DNA from: Streptantibioticus ferralitis
Lineage (GTDB): Bacteria > Actinomycetota > Actinomycetes > Streptomycetales > Streptomycetaceae
DNA: 64,000 nucleotides
Direction: 5' to 3'
Assembly: GCF_029223525.1 (NCBI RefSeq)
Contig: NZ_JARHTQ010000012.1
Coordinates: forward strand, 124,001 to 188,000
Position 1 is the first letter of the stretch. Every line of letters begins with the position of its first letter. The notes under the pieces are model-generated. The model was not told the DNA's origin. It made no database searches and saw only the letters and a program-made list of their open reading frames with translations. This document shows positions 21,092-30,928 of the stretch, piece after piece. The translations under genes and the position numbers were made by a program.

Positions 21092-21324
21092 GCTCCCATC
21101 CTCGCGGATGTGGCCCGCCGTGAACCAATCCGGACGAGTTCTGTCCGCTCATTCGCCACATTTCCCCCTATACCGGCTGGTCCGACGGGCGCTGTCTGGA
21201 CACGGCCCATGGGGTGCTAGAACCATGGGGAGTCGCTGGACCAACGGGGGATACAGGGTGCTCAACGATGCCTGGATCTTTCATGGTCCGATTCGTCCCC
21301 GCTTCTCGCTCTAAGGACTGTTAC

Positions 21325-22119
21325 GTGAGCTACCCGCCCGGACCCCAGGACCCGTACGGCCAGCAGCAGCAGCCGTATGGCTACCCGCAGCAGCCGGGTC
21401 AGCCGCAGTCCGGCTACCCGCAGCAGCCGCCGCAGGGTCAGCCGCAGTACGGCTATCCGCAGCAGCCGCCGCAGGGACAGCCGCAGTACGGCTATCCGCA
21501 GCAGCCGGGATACGACCCGAACGCGGCCCCGTACGGCTACCCGCAGCAGGCGCCGGGCACCATCCAGGCCAACAACGGCTACATCAACATCGCCTACCTG
21601 GGCACGGTCCAGGTCGCCACGATGGGCCAGCGCTTCCTGGCGCGGCTGATCGACGGCGTGGTCGCCGGCATCGTGATGGGCATCGCCATGGCCGCGGGTC
21701 TCGCGGGCGCGGTGGGCATCAGCAACAACGTCAAGGACTGCTCCGGCTACGACTACGGGTCCTCCGCGTACTCGCAGTGCCTCAACGACCAGGCCCACGC
21801 GAGCTCCAACATCGCCGTGGTCATGCTGGGCTTCATGGGCACGTTCGCGCTGTTCGCGCTGCTCTACGAGTGGCTGATGATCTCGTTCTTCGGCGCGACG
21901 CTGGGCAAGATGGCGATGGGCCTGAAGGTGGTCAGGGAGAGCAACGGCCAGGCGCCGGGCCTCGGTGGTGGTTTCATCCGCTACATCATCCCGATCGTCG
22001 GTGTCTTCCTGTGCTACATCGGCGCGTTGCTGGTCTACCTGTCCCCGTTCTTCGACAACTCCGGGAAGCTGCAGGGCTGGCACGACCGCGCGGCCGGCAC
22101 CGTGGTCATCAAGAAGTAA
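21325..22119 (+). CDS. RDD family membrane protein with YGYPQQP repeats
   Basis: The 264-residue protein begins with about 80 residues of Gln/Pro/Tyr-rich repeats (units such as [13 protein letters not shown]), predicted to be disordered and cytoplasmic. An RDD domain follows: [15 protein letters not shown] starts the first helix, and further helices include a long one at about 175-205 and [23 protein letters not shown] 21325 after AAGGA is preferred to upstream starts. RDD proteins are of uncertain function, with transport suggested for some. The repeat DNA is close to a tandem array. Confidence 0.8.
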   Translation: MSYPPGPQDPYGQQQQPYGYPQQPGQPQSGYPQQPPQGQPQYGYPQQPPQGQPQYGYPQQPGYDPNAAPYGYPQQAPGTIQANNGYINIAYLGTVQVATMGQRFLARLIDGVVAGIVMGIAMAAGLAGAVGISNNVKDCSGYDYGSSAYSQCLNDQAHASSNIAVVMLGFMGTFALFALLYEWLMISFFGATLGKMAMGLKVVRESNGQAPGLGGGFIRYIIPIVGVFLCYIGALLVYLSPFFDNSGKLQGWHDRAAGTVVIKK

Positions 22120-22136
22120 CAGCGCGTACGAACGCC

Positions 22137-22168
22137 AAGGGGCGGCCCGCAGTTGCGGGCCGCCCCTT
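22137..22168. terminator. Strong bidirectional terminator
   Basis: A perfect 14-bp stem (22137-22150 with 22155-22168) and 4-base AGTT loop lie between the convergent RDD and purH genes. Confidence 0.85.
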
Positions 22169-22178
22169 TCGCGTTCCG

Positions 22179-23750
22179 TCAGTGGAAGAAGTGCCGCGTC
22201 CCGGTCAGGTACATCGTGACGCCCGCCTCGCGCGCCGCCTCGATCACCACGTCGTCGCGCACCGAACCGCCAGGCTGCACAACGGCCTTGACGCCCGCCT
22301 CGGTCAGCACCTCAAGGCCGTCGGGGAACGGGAAGAACGCGTCGGAGGCCGCGTAGGAGCCCGTCGCACGCTCCGCGCCCGCCCGCTGGACGGCGAGCCG
22401 CGCCGAGTCGACCCGGTTGACCTGGCCCATGCCGACGCCGACCGTCGCGCCGTCCTTGCCCAGCAGGATCGCGTTGGACTTCACCGAGCGGCAGGCCCGC
22501 CAGGCGAACGCCAGCTCCCGCAGACCCGCCTCGTCCAGCGGCTCACCGGTGGCCAGCGTCCAGTTGGCGGGGTTGTCGCCGTCGGCCTGCAGCCGGTCCT
22601 TGATCTGCACCAGCATGCCGCCCTCGATACGGCGGAACTCCCGCTTCTCGCACGGCTCGCCCGGGCAGCGCAGCACGCGGATGTTCTTCTTGCGGCTCAG
22701 CACCTCGACCGCGCCGTCCTCGAAGTCCGGGGCGACGATGACCTCGGTGAAGATGTCCGCGACCTGCTCGGCCATGGCCAGGCTCACCGGCCGGTTGACC
22801 GCGATGACACCGCCGTACGCGGACACCGGGTCGCAGGCGTGCGCCTTGCGGTGGGCCTCGGCCACATCCGAACCGACCGCGATACCGCACGGGTTGGCGT
22901 GCTTGATGATCGCGACGCACGGCTCGTCGTGGTCGTAGGCGGCACGGCGCGCGGCCTCGGTGTCGACGTAGTTGTTGTACGACATCTCCTTGCCGTGCAA
23001 CTGGTCGGCGGCGCCCAGGCCCCAGTCGCCGTCGCTGTAGAACGCGGCGGCCTGGTGCGGGTTCTCGCCGTAGCGCAGCGTGCTCCTGCGCTCCACGGCG
23101 GCGACGAAGGCGTCCGGGAAGCCGTTCTCGTCGGTGGGCGCATAGCCGTTGTTCGCGAACCAGTTGGCGACCGCGACGTCGTACGCGGCGGTGTGCTGGA
23201 ACGCCTCGGCGGCCAGCCGCTTGCGCTGCTCAAGGTCGAACCCGCCGTCCGCGAGGGCCTTCAGCACGTCCTCGTAGCGCCGCGGGTTGACGACCACCGC
23301 GACCGAAGGGTGGTTCTTGGCGGCGGCTCGGACCATCGACGGGCCGCCGATGTCGATCTGCTCCACGCACTCGTCCTCCGAGGCGCCGGAGGCGACGGTC
23401 TCCCGGAACGGGTACAGGTTGACCACCACGAGGTCGAACGGGGCCACGCCCAGCTCGGTGAGCTGCTCGCGGTGCGACTCCAGCCGCTGGTCGGCCAGGA
23501 TGCCCGCGTGGATCTTCGGGTGCAGCGTCTTGACCCGGCCGTCCAGGCACTCGGGGAAGCCGGTCAGCTCCTGGACCGGGGTGACCGGCACCCCGGCGTC
23601 GGCGATCTTCTTGGCGGTCGATCCGGTGGAGACCAGCTCGACCCCGGCCGCGTGCAGAGCGCGGGCGAGCTCCTCAAGACCGGTCTTGTCGTAGACGCTG
23701 ACCAGGGCCCGCCGGATGGGGCGCTTCGTACCTTCGGTACTGGTGCTCAC
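22179..23750 (-). CDS. purH: Bifunctional AICAR formyltransferase/IMP cyclohydrolase
   Basis: The 523-residue enzyme performs the last two steps of IMP synthesis. The N-terminal cyclohydrolase part has [19 protein letters not shown] and [10 protein letters not shown]. The C-terminal transformylase part has the catalytic Lys-His in [13 protein letters not shown] and the [10 protein letters not shown] loop. The GTG start overlaps the purN stop as GTGA, so purN-purH form an operon. The length is typical. Confidence 0.97.
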   Translation of the reverse strand: MSTSTEGTKRPIRRALVSVYDKTGLEELARALHAAGVELVSTGSTAKKIADAGVPVTPVQELTGFPECLDGRVKTLHPKIHAGILADQRLESHREQLTELGVAPFDLVVVNLYPFRETVASGASEDECVEQIDIGGPSMVRAAAKNHPSVAVVVNPRRYEDVLKALADGGFDLEQRKRLAAEAFQHTAAYDVAVANWFANNGYAPTDENGFPDAFVAAVERRSTLRYGENPHQAAAFYSDGDWGLGAADQLHGKEMSYNNYVDTEAARRAAYDHDEPCVAIIKHANPCGIAVGSDVAEAHRKAHACDPVSAYGGVIAVNRPVSLAMAEQVADIFTEVIVAPDFEDGAVEVLSRKKNIRVLRCPGEPCEKREFRRIEGGMLVQIKDRLQADGDNPANWTLATGEPLDEAGLRELAFAWRACRSVKSNAILLGKDGATVGVGMGQVNRVDSARLAVQRAGAERATGSYAASDAFFPFPDGLEVLTEAGVKAVVQPGGSVRDDVVIEAAREAGVTMYLTGTRHFFH

Positions 23751-24385
23751 GGGACGATGACCTTTCTTCCCTCAATGCGGTAGCCGTCTCGGGCGAGCCG
23801 GCCCACGACCTCGACGAGCAGCCGTCGCTCGACTTCCTTGATGCGCTCGTGCAGCGCGTTCTCGTCGTCCTCGTTCCGGACCTCGACCACGCTCTGGGCG
23901 ATGATCGGGCCGGTGTCGACGCCGTCGTCGACGAAGTGGACGGTGCAGCCGGTGACCTTGGCGCCGTACGCGAGAGCGTCCCGGACACCGTGGGTGCCGG
24001 GGAAACTGGGCAGCAGTGCCGGGTGGGTGTTGATGACGCGGCCCCCGAAGCGGGTCAGGAACTCCTTGCCCAGGATCTTCATGAAGCCCGCCGAGACGAC
24101 CAGGTCCGGCTGGTATCCGGTCACCGCCTCGGCCAGCGCGAGGTCCCACGCGGCGCGGTCCTCGTGGTCCTTGACCCGGCAGACGAAGGTGGGCAGCCCG
24201 GCGCGCTCGGCCCGCTCCAGCCCGGCGATGCCGTCCCGGTCGGCGCCCACCGCCACGATGCTCGCCCCGAACCCGGGGTCGGCGGCGATGGCGTCGAGCA
24301 GCGCCTGAAGGTTCGTCCCGGAGCCGGAGACAAGGACGACCAGGCGGCAGGGGCGGGCGGGCTGCGGAGACTCGGCGGGGGCCAC
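23747..24385 (-). CDS. purN: Phosphoribosylglycinamide formyltransferase
   Basis: The 212-residue enzyme transfers a formyl group from 10-formyltetrahydrofolate to GAR in purine synthesis. [16 protein letters not shown] binds the ribose phosphate. Catalytic Asn and His occur in [14 protein letters not shown] and the catalytic Asp in [11 protein letters not shown]. It starts with GTG and overlaps purH by 4 bases. Confidence 0.96.
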   Translation of the reverse strand: MAPAESPQPARPCRLVVLVSGSGTNLQALLDAIAADPGFGASIVAVGADRDGIAGLERAERAGLPTFVCRVKDHEDRAAWDLALAEAVTGYQPDLVVSAGFMKILGKEFLTRFGGRVINTHPALLPSFPGTHGVRDALAYGAKVTGCTVHFVDDGVDTGPIIAQSVVEVRNEDDENALHERIKEVERRLLVEVVGRLARDGYRIEGRKVIVP

Positions 24386-24665
24386 GGCGGGGTTCTTTCT
24401 CGTGGGACCGTTCGTTTGTGTGGTCGTACAAACCGAAGGGGCCTCAAGATCCAGGGAACCCTACGAAGGCGCCGACCGTCAGCAACGATACCGGCACGGC
24501 GAGCGGCCCCCACGGGGACGGTGGCACCGCGGACGGGTAGCGTCTGAGTATCACCGGCTGAATACCATGCGGCCGGCCACCAACAGCAGTAGTCCGACGG
24601 CCGTGCACACGGCCTATCAAGCGCGACTGACGTGCGGCGACGTACAAGGAGTCGACGGCAAGGGG

Positions 24666-25448
24666 ATGGCGCAACCAACCATGAGCAGCGTCCGCATCAC
24701 CACCTATCGCGACCTGGGGTCCACCCCGTTCGCGAGCCCCGCGCTGCGTGAGCGACGAGCGCCGTCGGACGAGCAGGAGCACGATCCGTTCGCCCCGCCC
24801 CCCAAGGGCGCGCCCGACCGGCCGTGGCAGCCCCGCCGTCCGCCGCACGACTCCGACGGCAACGGCGGCGGGCAGGGCGGCGACCAGGGCGACCGCTGGA
24901 GCAGCCGGCAGCCGGAGCGGCACGATCCGTCCAGCGGCCCGTTCGGTACCCCGCCGGGCGGCCGTCCCGGGCAGGGTCCCGGCGGTCCGGGCCGGTCTCA
25001 GGGGCCGCGCTTCGACGTCACCGACCCGGCGCAGCGGCGGGCCCGCTACGCGCTGCTGGCGGGTATGTGGGGGTTGTTCTTCGGGCTGTTCAGCATGGAG
25101 CAGGTGGCGCTGCTACTCGGCGTGCTCGCGCTGTACTGGGGTGTCAGCTCGCTGCGCGCCAAGCCGAAGCCGAAGGCCGCGACGGACCCGGCCGCCGCGC
25201 CGCAGCCGACGCCGCCGGTCGATTCACCGTATCTGCGCGTACAGCAAAAGCCGCAGTTCACCGCGGCGTTGAGCGGGATCATCGCGGGCACGGTCGCGCT
25301 GGCGATCGTCGGCGCGACGTTCGCGTTCCAACTCGCCTACCGGGACTACTACTCGTGCGTCAACGACGCGCTGACCCAGCCCGCCCGCCAGGCGTGCAGC
25401 AACCTGCTGCCCCAGCAACTGCGGCCCATGCTGGGCGCTCAGAACTAG
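24666..25448 (+). CDS. Membrane protein with disordered Pro/Gly-rich N-terminus
   Basis: From ATG 24666 the protein has 260 residues. The first 115 are polar and rich in Pro, Gly, Asp and Arg. Then come helices at about 120-140 and 142-158 (ALLAGMWGLFFGLFSMEQVALLLG) and one at about 205-230 (LSGIIAGTVALAIVGATFAF), ending in a short extracellular part with two cysteines. It is divergent from purN and convergent with the next gene. The start is uncertain because AAGGGG lies directly against this ATG; ATG 24681 is an alternative. Function unknown. Confidence 0.68.
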   Translation: MAQPTMSSVRITTYRDLGSTPFASPALRERRAPSDEQEHDPFAPPPKGAPDRPWQPRRPPHDSDGNGGGQGGDQGDRWSSRQPERHDPSSGPFGTPPGGRPGQGPGGPGRSQGPRFDVTDPAQRRARYALLAGMWGLFFGLFSMEQVALLLGVLALYWGVSSLRAKPKPKAATDPAAAPQPTPPVDSPYLRVQQKPQFTAALSGIIAGTVALAIVGATFAFQLAYRDYYSCVNDALTQPARQACSNLLPQQLRPMLGAQN

Positions 25449-25567
25449 CGCCGGTTCCGGGCGCGTCGTGGTGCGGCTGGGGGGTTGCGGCTCGCTCCTG
25501 ACCGGCGGTCCGGCTGGTGGTCATAAGCGAACCGCACCCCCCGAAGCCAAGAGCCGCCGGAACGGCG

Positions 25568-26848
25568 CTACCCGCGCAGCAGCCACCAGCGCGCGCCGAG
25601 CGTTCCCGGCAGGCCGACCGCCAGCATCCAGCCGAGCGCCGCGCCCCCGGTCCGCCAGCCGACCGGGCCGAACCGCGACAGCGTGCCGGTCCCCATCGGC
25701 CCGGCCACCAGCACCGCGGCCAACGCCAACGCCACACCGCAGCACAGCGCCGCGAGCACCACCACCGCCGCCGTGCCCGGCACCGACCAGCCGTGCCGCA
25801 CCGCGGACCGGCTGACGTACCAGCTCAGCGCGGCGCCCGCGGCCACCGGAACCGCCAACACCAGCCACAGGAACGGCGAACCGCCGCCGCGTCCGGTCGG
25901 CGCGGGCAGCGCGGCCAGCAGCGGGAAGTGCGGCAGCACCCGCGGGTAGCCGTAGGCGCCCGCAGGCGACACCGCACCGCCGACCCCCAGCGCGAAGCCC
26001 GGCCCGAGCGCGTAAGCGGCGCCCCACAGCGCGACGTTGGGCACCAGCGCCACGATCAGCAGCAGTACCGCGAACCCTCCGGAGAGCGAGCCGGTGAGCT
26101 GGTGGAAGTCATCGCCCACCGCCCCCGCGTGCCATGCCAGCGCGCCGCCGCCGAGCAGCGCACCGCCCGCGGTCACCGCCCCGAACCCGACGGCGGCGGC
26201 CTGCAGCGCCACGCTCGGGCCGCTGCGCGGCAGCAACCGGGTCAGCTGGGGCGGCGCCCAGTTGGGCAGTGCGGACGTCGGTCGGCCGTACGCGGTCCAT
26301 GCTCCGCCGGCGGCCACCGGTGCGGCCACCAGCGGGACGTACAGCAGTGCGGTGAGGGGTGCGCTGCGCAGCGGGCCGTCGGCGGTGTAGAGCGCGGCGG
26401 CCATGGCGACCGACAGATAGCCGCCGACGAGGCACCCGGTCGCGGCGACCGGTCCCAACACCGGTGTGCCGCCCGGGCCTTCGGCGGCCGCGTCGTCCGG
26501 GGCGAGCGCCTGTGCGGCGATCCGGTGCAGCAGCCAGACGGGCAGCGCGGTCAGCAGCAGGGGCGTGACCCCGATCGGCACGGTCCCGCCGGTGAGCCCG
26601 TCACTGCGAGACAGCTCGGCGCCGTGGGCGAGCAGCCAGAGCGCGGCGGCGATGTGCAGGGCGGTGCCGGGTCCACCGCCCGAGTACGGCGAGATCGTCC
26701 ACAGGAACAGCACGAGCACCGCCAGCGCCGCGATCCCCAGTCCGGCGGCGATCGCCCCACCGAGCAGCGCCGTGATGGCCTTGGGAGAGCAACGAAGGGC
26801 GTGGTCATACCGGGACAACAACCGGATGCGGTGCAGCAATTGGATCAC
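25568..26848 (-). CDS. DUF6350 polytopic membrane protein
   Basis: The roughly 426-residue, Ala/Gly-rich protein has about ten hydrophobic helices and family landmarks such as LHIAAALWLLAHGAEL and SLSGGFAVLLLIVALVPNVALWGAAYALGPGF, as in DUF6350 (sometimes annotated cell division protein PerM). It lies next to purN and sucD as in other Streptomyces. GTG 26848 is only a working start. A better-looking N-terminus (MTTPFVALP, from 26808) is in another frame, so a small frameshift near the 5' end is possible. Confidence 0.72.
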   Translation of the reverse strand: MIQLLHRIRLLSRYDHALRCSPKAITALLGGAIAAGLGIAALAVLVLFLWTISPYSGGGPGTALHIAAALWLLAHGAELSRSDGLTGGTVPIGVTPLLLTALPVWLLHRIAAQALAPDDAAAEGPGGTPVLGPVAATGCLVGGYLSVAMAAALYTADGPLRSAPLTALLYVPLVAAPVAAGGAWTAYGRPTSALPNWAPPQLTRLLPRSGPSVALQAAAVGFGAVTAGGALLGGGALAWHAGAVGDDFHQLTGSLSGGFAVLLLIVALVPNVALWGAAYALGPGFALGVGGAVSPAGAYGYPRVLPHFPLLAALPAPTGRGGGSPFLWLVLAVPVAAGAALSWYVSRSAVRHGWSVPGTAAVVVLAALCCGVALALAAVLVAGPMGTGTLSRFGPVGWRTGGAALGWMLAVGLPGTLGARWWLLRG

Positions 26849-26895
26849 ATCGCCCAATGCTGCCAATAACCCGTGAATGCGCGCCGCACGGCACG

Positions 26896-26933
26896 AAAAA
26901 GACCGGGCCCGCCCCCCTTTCGGGGGCGGGCCC
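26896..26933 (-). terminator. Intrinsic terminator of sucCD
   Basis: A perfect 12-bp stem (26905-26916 with 26922-26933) is followed, in the sense of sucD, by TTTTT (complement of 26896-26900). This is a textbook rho-independent terminator 22 bases past the sucD stop. Confidence 0.88.
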
Positions 26934-26954
26934 ACTCTTTTGTTCAGGCAGCGG

Positions 26955-27839
26955 TCACGCGGTGAGAGCGGCCCGCGCGAGGCGCGCGGTCTCGGACGGC
27001 GTCTTGCCGACCTTGACACCGGCGGCCTCCAGGGCCTCCTTCTTCGCCTGGGCGGTGCCGGACGAACCGGAGACGATGGCGCCCGCGTGGCCCATCGTCT
27101 TGCCCTCGGGGGCGGTGAAGCCCGCGACGTAGCCGACGACCGGCTTGGTCACGTGCTCCTTGATGTAGGCCGCGGCACGCTCCTCGGCGTCGCCGCCGAT
27201 CTCACCGATCATCACGATCAGGTCGGTGTCGGGGTCGTCCTGGAACGCCTTGAGGCAGTCGATGTGGGTGGTGCCGATGATCGGGTCACCGCCGATGCCG
27301 ACCGCCGACGAGAAGCCGATGTCCCGCAGCTCGTACATCATCTGGTAGGTCAGCGTGCCGGACTTCGAGACCAGGCCGATGCGGCCCGGCTTGGTGATGT
27401 CCGACGGGATGATGCCCGCGTTGGACTGGCCGGGGGTGATCAGGCCGGGGCAGTTCGGGCCGATGATCCGGGTCTTGTTGCCCTTGGCACCCGCGTGCGC
27501 CCAGAAGGAGGCGGTGTCGTGCACCGCGATGCCCTCGGTGATCACGACGGCGAGCGGGATCTCGGCGTCGATCGCCTCGATGACCGCGTCCTTGGTGAAC
27601 TTCTCCGGGACGAAGATGACGGTGACGTCGGCGCCGGTGGCCTCGATGGCCTCCTTGACGCTACCGAAGACCGGGATCTCCTGGCCGTCGAAGTCGACCT
27701 TCTGGCCGGCCTTGCGCGGGTTCACACCGCCGACGATGTTGGTGCCAGAGGCGAGCATCCGGCGGGTGTGCTTCTGACCCTCGGAGCCGGTCATGCCCTG
27801 GACGATGACCTTGGATTCCTTGGTGAGGAAGATAGCCAT
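26955..27839 (-). CDS. sucD: Succinyl-CoA synthetase alpha subunit
   Basis: The 294-residue subunit binds CoA and carries the phosphohistidine in [18 protein letters not shown]. The N-terminal [20 protein letters not shown] motif is the CoA-binding region. With SucC it makes succinate, ATP (or GTP) and CoA in the citric acid cycle. It follows sucC by 20 bases and ends at a strong terminator. Confidence 0.97.
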   Translation of the reverse strand: MAIFLTKESKVIVQGMTGSEGQKHTRRMLASGTNIVGGVNPRKAGQKVDFDGQEIPVFGSVKEAIEATGADVTVIFVPEKFTKDAVIEAIDAEIPLAVVITEGIAVHDTASFWAHAGAKGNKTRIIGPNCPGLITPGQSNAGIIPSDITKPGRIGLVSKSGTLTYQMMYELRDIGFSSAVGIGGDPIIGTTHIDCLKAFQDDPDTDLIVMIGEIGGDAEERAAAYIKEHVTKPVVGYVAGFTAPEGKTMGHAGAIVSGSSGTAQAKKEALEAAGVKVGKTPSETARLARAALTA

Positions 27840-27859
27840 GGTGTTGGTGACCTCGTCCC

Positions 27860-29032
27860 TTACTTCGCAGCCAGCTCGGCGGCCCGCTCCGCGGCGCCGT
27901 CCATGGTGTCCACCTGCTGAACAAGCGGGTGGTTAGCGTCGGTCAGGATCTTGCGACCCAGCTCGGCGTTGTTGCCGTCGAGACGGACGACCAGCGGCTT
28001 GTTGACGTTCTCGCCCTTGGACTTCAGCAGCTCCAGGGCCTGAACGATGCCGTTGGCGACCGCGTCGCACGCGGTGATGCCACCGAAGACGTTGACGAAG
28101 ACGGACTTGACGTCCGGGTCGCCGAGGATGATCTCCAGGCCGTTCGCCATCACCTCGGCGGAAGCGCCACCGCCGATGTCGAGGAAGTTGGCGGGCTTGA
28201 CGTTGCCGTGCCGCTCACCGGCGTAGGCGACCACGTCGAGGGTGCTCATCACGAGGCCCGCGCCGTTGCCGATGATGCCGACCTGGCCGTCGAGCTTGAC
28301 GTAGTTGAGGCCCTTGGCCTTGGCGGCGGCCTCCAGCGGGTTGGCGGACGCCTTGTCCTCAAGCGCCTCGTGCTCCGGCTGACGGAAGCGGGCGTTCTCG
28401 TCCAGCGAGACCTTGCCGTCGATCGCCAGAACCTTGCCCTCGGGGGTCTTGGCCAGCGGGTTGACCTCGACGAGCAGGGCGTCTTCCTTGATGAAGACGG
28501 TCCACAGGCTCTTGAGGACCTCGACGAGCTGGTCGTGCAGCTCGGCCGGGAAGTTGGCGGCCTCGATGATCTCGCGGGCCTTGGCGTCGGTGACACCCTC
28601 GTTGGCGTCGACCGGGACCTTGGCGAGCGCCTCGGGCTTGGTGGCCGCGACCTCTTCGATCTCCATGCCGCCCTCGACGGAGGCCATGGCGAGGAAGGTC
28701 CGGTTGGTGCGGTCCAGCAGGAAGGAGACGTAGTACTCCTCCGCGATGCTCGCGGTCTGGGCCAGCATCACCTTGTGGACCGTGTGGCCCTTGATGTCCA
28801 TGCCCAGGATGGCGCCGGCCTTCTCCACGGCGTCCGCCGGGTCGTCGGCCAGCTTCACGCCGCCGGCCTTGCCCCGGCCACCGGTCTTGACCTGGGCCTT
28901 GACGACCACGCGGCCACCGAGACGCTCGGTCACCTCGCGCGCGGCCTCAGGGGTGTCAATGACTTCACCTTCCAGCACCGGTACACCGTGCTTGGCGAAG
29001 AGATCCCTCGCTTGGTACTCGAACAGGTCCAC
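27860..29032 (-). CDS. sucC: Succinyl-CoA synthetase beta subunit
   Basis: The 390-residue subunit has the ATP-grasp fold: [19 protein letters not shown], the lysine in [19 protein letters not shown], and the Mg-binding [12 protein letters not shown]. The C-terminal part includes NIFGG-like [16 protein letters not shown], which contacts SucD. It is the first gene of sucCD. The length is normal. Confidence 0.97.
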   Translation of the reverse strand: MDLFEYQARDLFAKHGVPVLEGEVIDTPEAAREVTERLGGRVVVKAQVKTGGRGKAGGVKLADDPADAVEKAGAILGMDIKGHTVHKVMLAQTASIAEEYYVSFLLDRTNRTFLAMASVEGGMEIEEVAATKPEALAKVPVDANEGVTDAKAREIIEAANFPAELHDQLVEVLKSLWTVFIKEDALLVEVNPLAKTPEGKVLAIDGKVSLDENARFRQPEHEALEDKASANPLEAAAKAKGLNYVKLDGQVGIIGNGAGLVMSTLDVVAYAGERHGNVKPANFLDIGGGASAEVMANGLEIILGDPDVKSVFVNVFGGITACDAVANGIVQALELLKSKGENVNKPLVVRLDGNNAELGRKILTDANHPLVQQVDTMDGAAERAAELAAK

Positions 29033-29325
29033 GCGCGTCCGTCCCTTTGCTTCTCTAAATCGCAGTCTGGTGATCGCGGGTTAGTTGTCTGCGTGGGCGT
29101 GCCGTGACGTGACGGGCAGCGTGACTACGCGATCTGTTTTCAGGGCGCTCACGTCGACCAAGGTACGCGGCATGTCCGCCTCGCAGATTATCCCTGCCTG
29201 TGGCAACGGTCTAAATTCCAGACCACACCACAGCGGTGAGAACGGTCACAGACTCAGCGTCCGAACTGCTGTACCAAGCCACAGAAGAAAGGCGCAGGGG
29301 GCTAAAGGGCGTAAAAACGCAGGCC
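29033..29325. other. Intergenic region upstream of sucC
   Basis: No gene is evident here. The stretch should contain the sucC promoter, reading leftwards; AT-rich patches at 29185-29225 (including GATTAT and CTAAATTCC) are the likeliest place. I could not fit a convincing -35/-10 pair. Confidence 0.4.
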
Positions 29326-29371
29326 GGGCGACCCCGGACGAGTAAGGGGAGCTACTCGTCCGGGGCCGCCC
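29326..29371 (-). terminator. Terminator of the repeat-rich secreted protein gene
   Basis: A 13-bp perfect stem (29332-29344 with 29353-29365) is extended by GGGCG/CGCCC outside a one-base mismatch. In the minus direction it is followed by GTTTTTACG. It lies 55 bases past the gene's stop. Confidence 0.85.
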
Positions 29372-29425
29372 AGTCGGGTGGCGGTCAGCGTGCCGCCGGG
29401 ATCAGCCTGCGGGTCGCCGTCCGCG

Positions 29426-30637
29426 TCAGACGGCGGGCAGCGCCGGAACGGCCGGCAGACCGGGGATGGCGGCCGGGCCGGTCAGACCGGAGGCGGCGGC
29501 GCCCCCGGGAAGCGAGGCGACGACCAGCTTGACGTTGTAGACGGCGCCGGCGCCGATCACGGTGACATGGCTGGTGACGTTGCGGACGGTGTTCTGCGCG
29601 AACGGGGCCGCCTGACCGGCGACGCCCTGGGCCAGCGGGTTCACCCGCGCGACCACGTGCCCGGCGAACGGAACGGTGTCACCCGCCACGCCGGTCGCGA
29701 ACGGCTTCACCTGGTTGACCACACCGTTCGCGAACGGCGGCACCTCGGTGGCCTCGGTCTGCGCCAGCGTGCCGACACCGGTGACGGCGCCCTGGGCGAT
29801 CGGCAGCACGTGCGTCACCGCGCGCTGCGCCAGCGGCGGCAGCACGTCGGCGGTCACCTGCGCCACGGTGGGGGTCACCTCGGTGGTGGCGGCCTGGACG
29901 GCGCCCGGGACGGCGGGCACGGACGGCACGGCGGGCACGGCGGGCAGGCCCGCGGTCGGCAAACCGGTCGGCAGGCCCGACGGCACGCTCGGCACGGCGG
30001 GCAGGCCGGACGGGAGCTTGGCGGCCTTGGCCAGCTTGGCCAGGGCGTCCAGCCGGGAACCCATGGCCAGGACGCCGTTCGACAGGTCGGTGGCCTGGCC
30101 CGGGTTCGGCAGCGCGGGCAGCGACGGCACCGACGGGAGCCGACCGGCGTGCTTCAGCACACCGGTGGCGGCACCGGTCGGCAGGCCCTTGCCGGTCACG
30201 CCGTGCGCGGCGTGCGTCAGCGTGCTGACGGCGCCGGTGGGGGCGGCCGGAATGCCGACCGGCAGGCCCTTGACCTGGCCGAGGCCCTTGCCCTTGCCCT
30301 TGGCGGCCTGCTGCGCCTGCAGTGCGTGCACGGTGTGGCCGGAGCCGGTGAGGCCCTCGACGGACTGCGCGGTACCGGTGACGGTGCCGGTCACCGAGCC
30401 GGTGGCGGGCAGCTGGCCGGTCACCGAGCTGACGGCGCCGGTGGCGGTGCCGGTCAGGGAACCGGTGGCGGGCAGCTGGCCGGTCACCGAGCCAAGGGTG
30501 CCGGTGACGGCGCCTACCGGGTTGCCGGTGCCGGGAACGGCGGGCAGCACGGCCGCGTTGGCGGCGACGTTGCCCAGCGCCCAGATGCCGGAAGCGGCGG
30601 CGGCGACGATGACGGCACGACGGATGCTCGTACGCAT
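29426..30637 (-). CDS. Secreted low-complexity repeat protein
   Basis: The 403-residue protein has a signal peptide (residues 1-28, ending ANA). The rest is built almost entirely from Val, Ala, Gly, Pro, Thr and Leu. Residues about 35-85 repeat VTGQLPATGSxTGT; about 150-235 hold LPAVPSVPSGLPTG-like units; about 285-365 carry an imperfect repeat of about 11 residues, PFAxGVVxxVx. ATG 30637 has AAGGAG. There is no catalytic motif. Such composition suggests an extended or self-assembling surface protein. A neighbouring secreted gene (30929-31777) may work with it. Confidence 0.7.
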   Translation of the reverse strand: MRTSIRRAVIVAAAASGIWALGNVAANAAVLPAVPGTGNPVGAVTGTLGSVTGQLPATGSLTGTATGAVSSVTGQLPATGSVTGTVTGTAQSVEGLTGSGHTVHALQAQQAAKGKGKGLGQVKGLPVGIPAAPTGAVSTLTHAAHGVTGKGLPTGAATGVLKHAGRLPSVPSLPALPNPGQATDLSNGVLAMGSRLDALAKLAKAAKLPSGLPAVPSVPSGLPTGLPTAGLPAVPAVPSVPAVPGAVQAATTEVTPTVAQVTADVLPPLAQRAVTHVLPIAQGAVTGVGTLAQTEATEVPPFANGVVNQVKPFATGVAGDTVPFAGHVVARVNPLAQGVAGQAAPFAQNTVRNVTSHVTVIGAGAVYNVKLVVASLPGGAAASGLTGPAAIPGLPAVPALPAV

Positions 30638-30928
30638 GGGGAACTGCTCCTTGCGGATCATGGATCTGCGCATTGCCGATCAAGTCGGCGATGAGCGAAG
30701 GAAATTGACGGGACGTCACTCGCGAGAGGACGGGACGGCCCGCGGGTAAGCCGGACTTCGGCGAGCGGACTCGCCAGGGGATTCACGAGATGGCTCGACC
30801 ACGCGATGCGTTGGGAGCGAAGGGCGGGGCGCCCGTACGGGATCCGAGACCGGTGAAGATCGACCGGCGGCGGTCCGTCACAGGGGCGCGACCACCCGTG
30901 CCAACGCACCGGGTGGTGCCGGGACCGC

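Noticed and set aside
21370-21520. Direct repeats resembling a small repeat array
   Set aside because: They encode the YGYPQQP repeats of the RDD protein in frame, with no spacers of the CRISPR kind.
27929-29107. A 392-codon open frame antisense to sucC
   Set aside because: sucC is certain, and the antisense translation is repetitive Asp/Leu/Val/Gly without motifs.
30400-30560. LPATG motifs in the repeat-rich secreted protein, looking like sortase signals
   Set aside because: They lie near the N-terminus, are repeated, and are not followed by a hydrophobic helix and basic tail.
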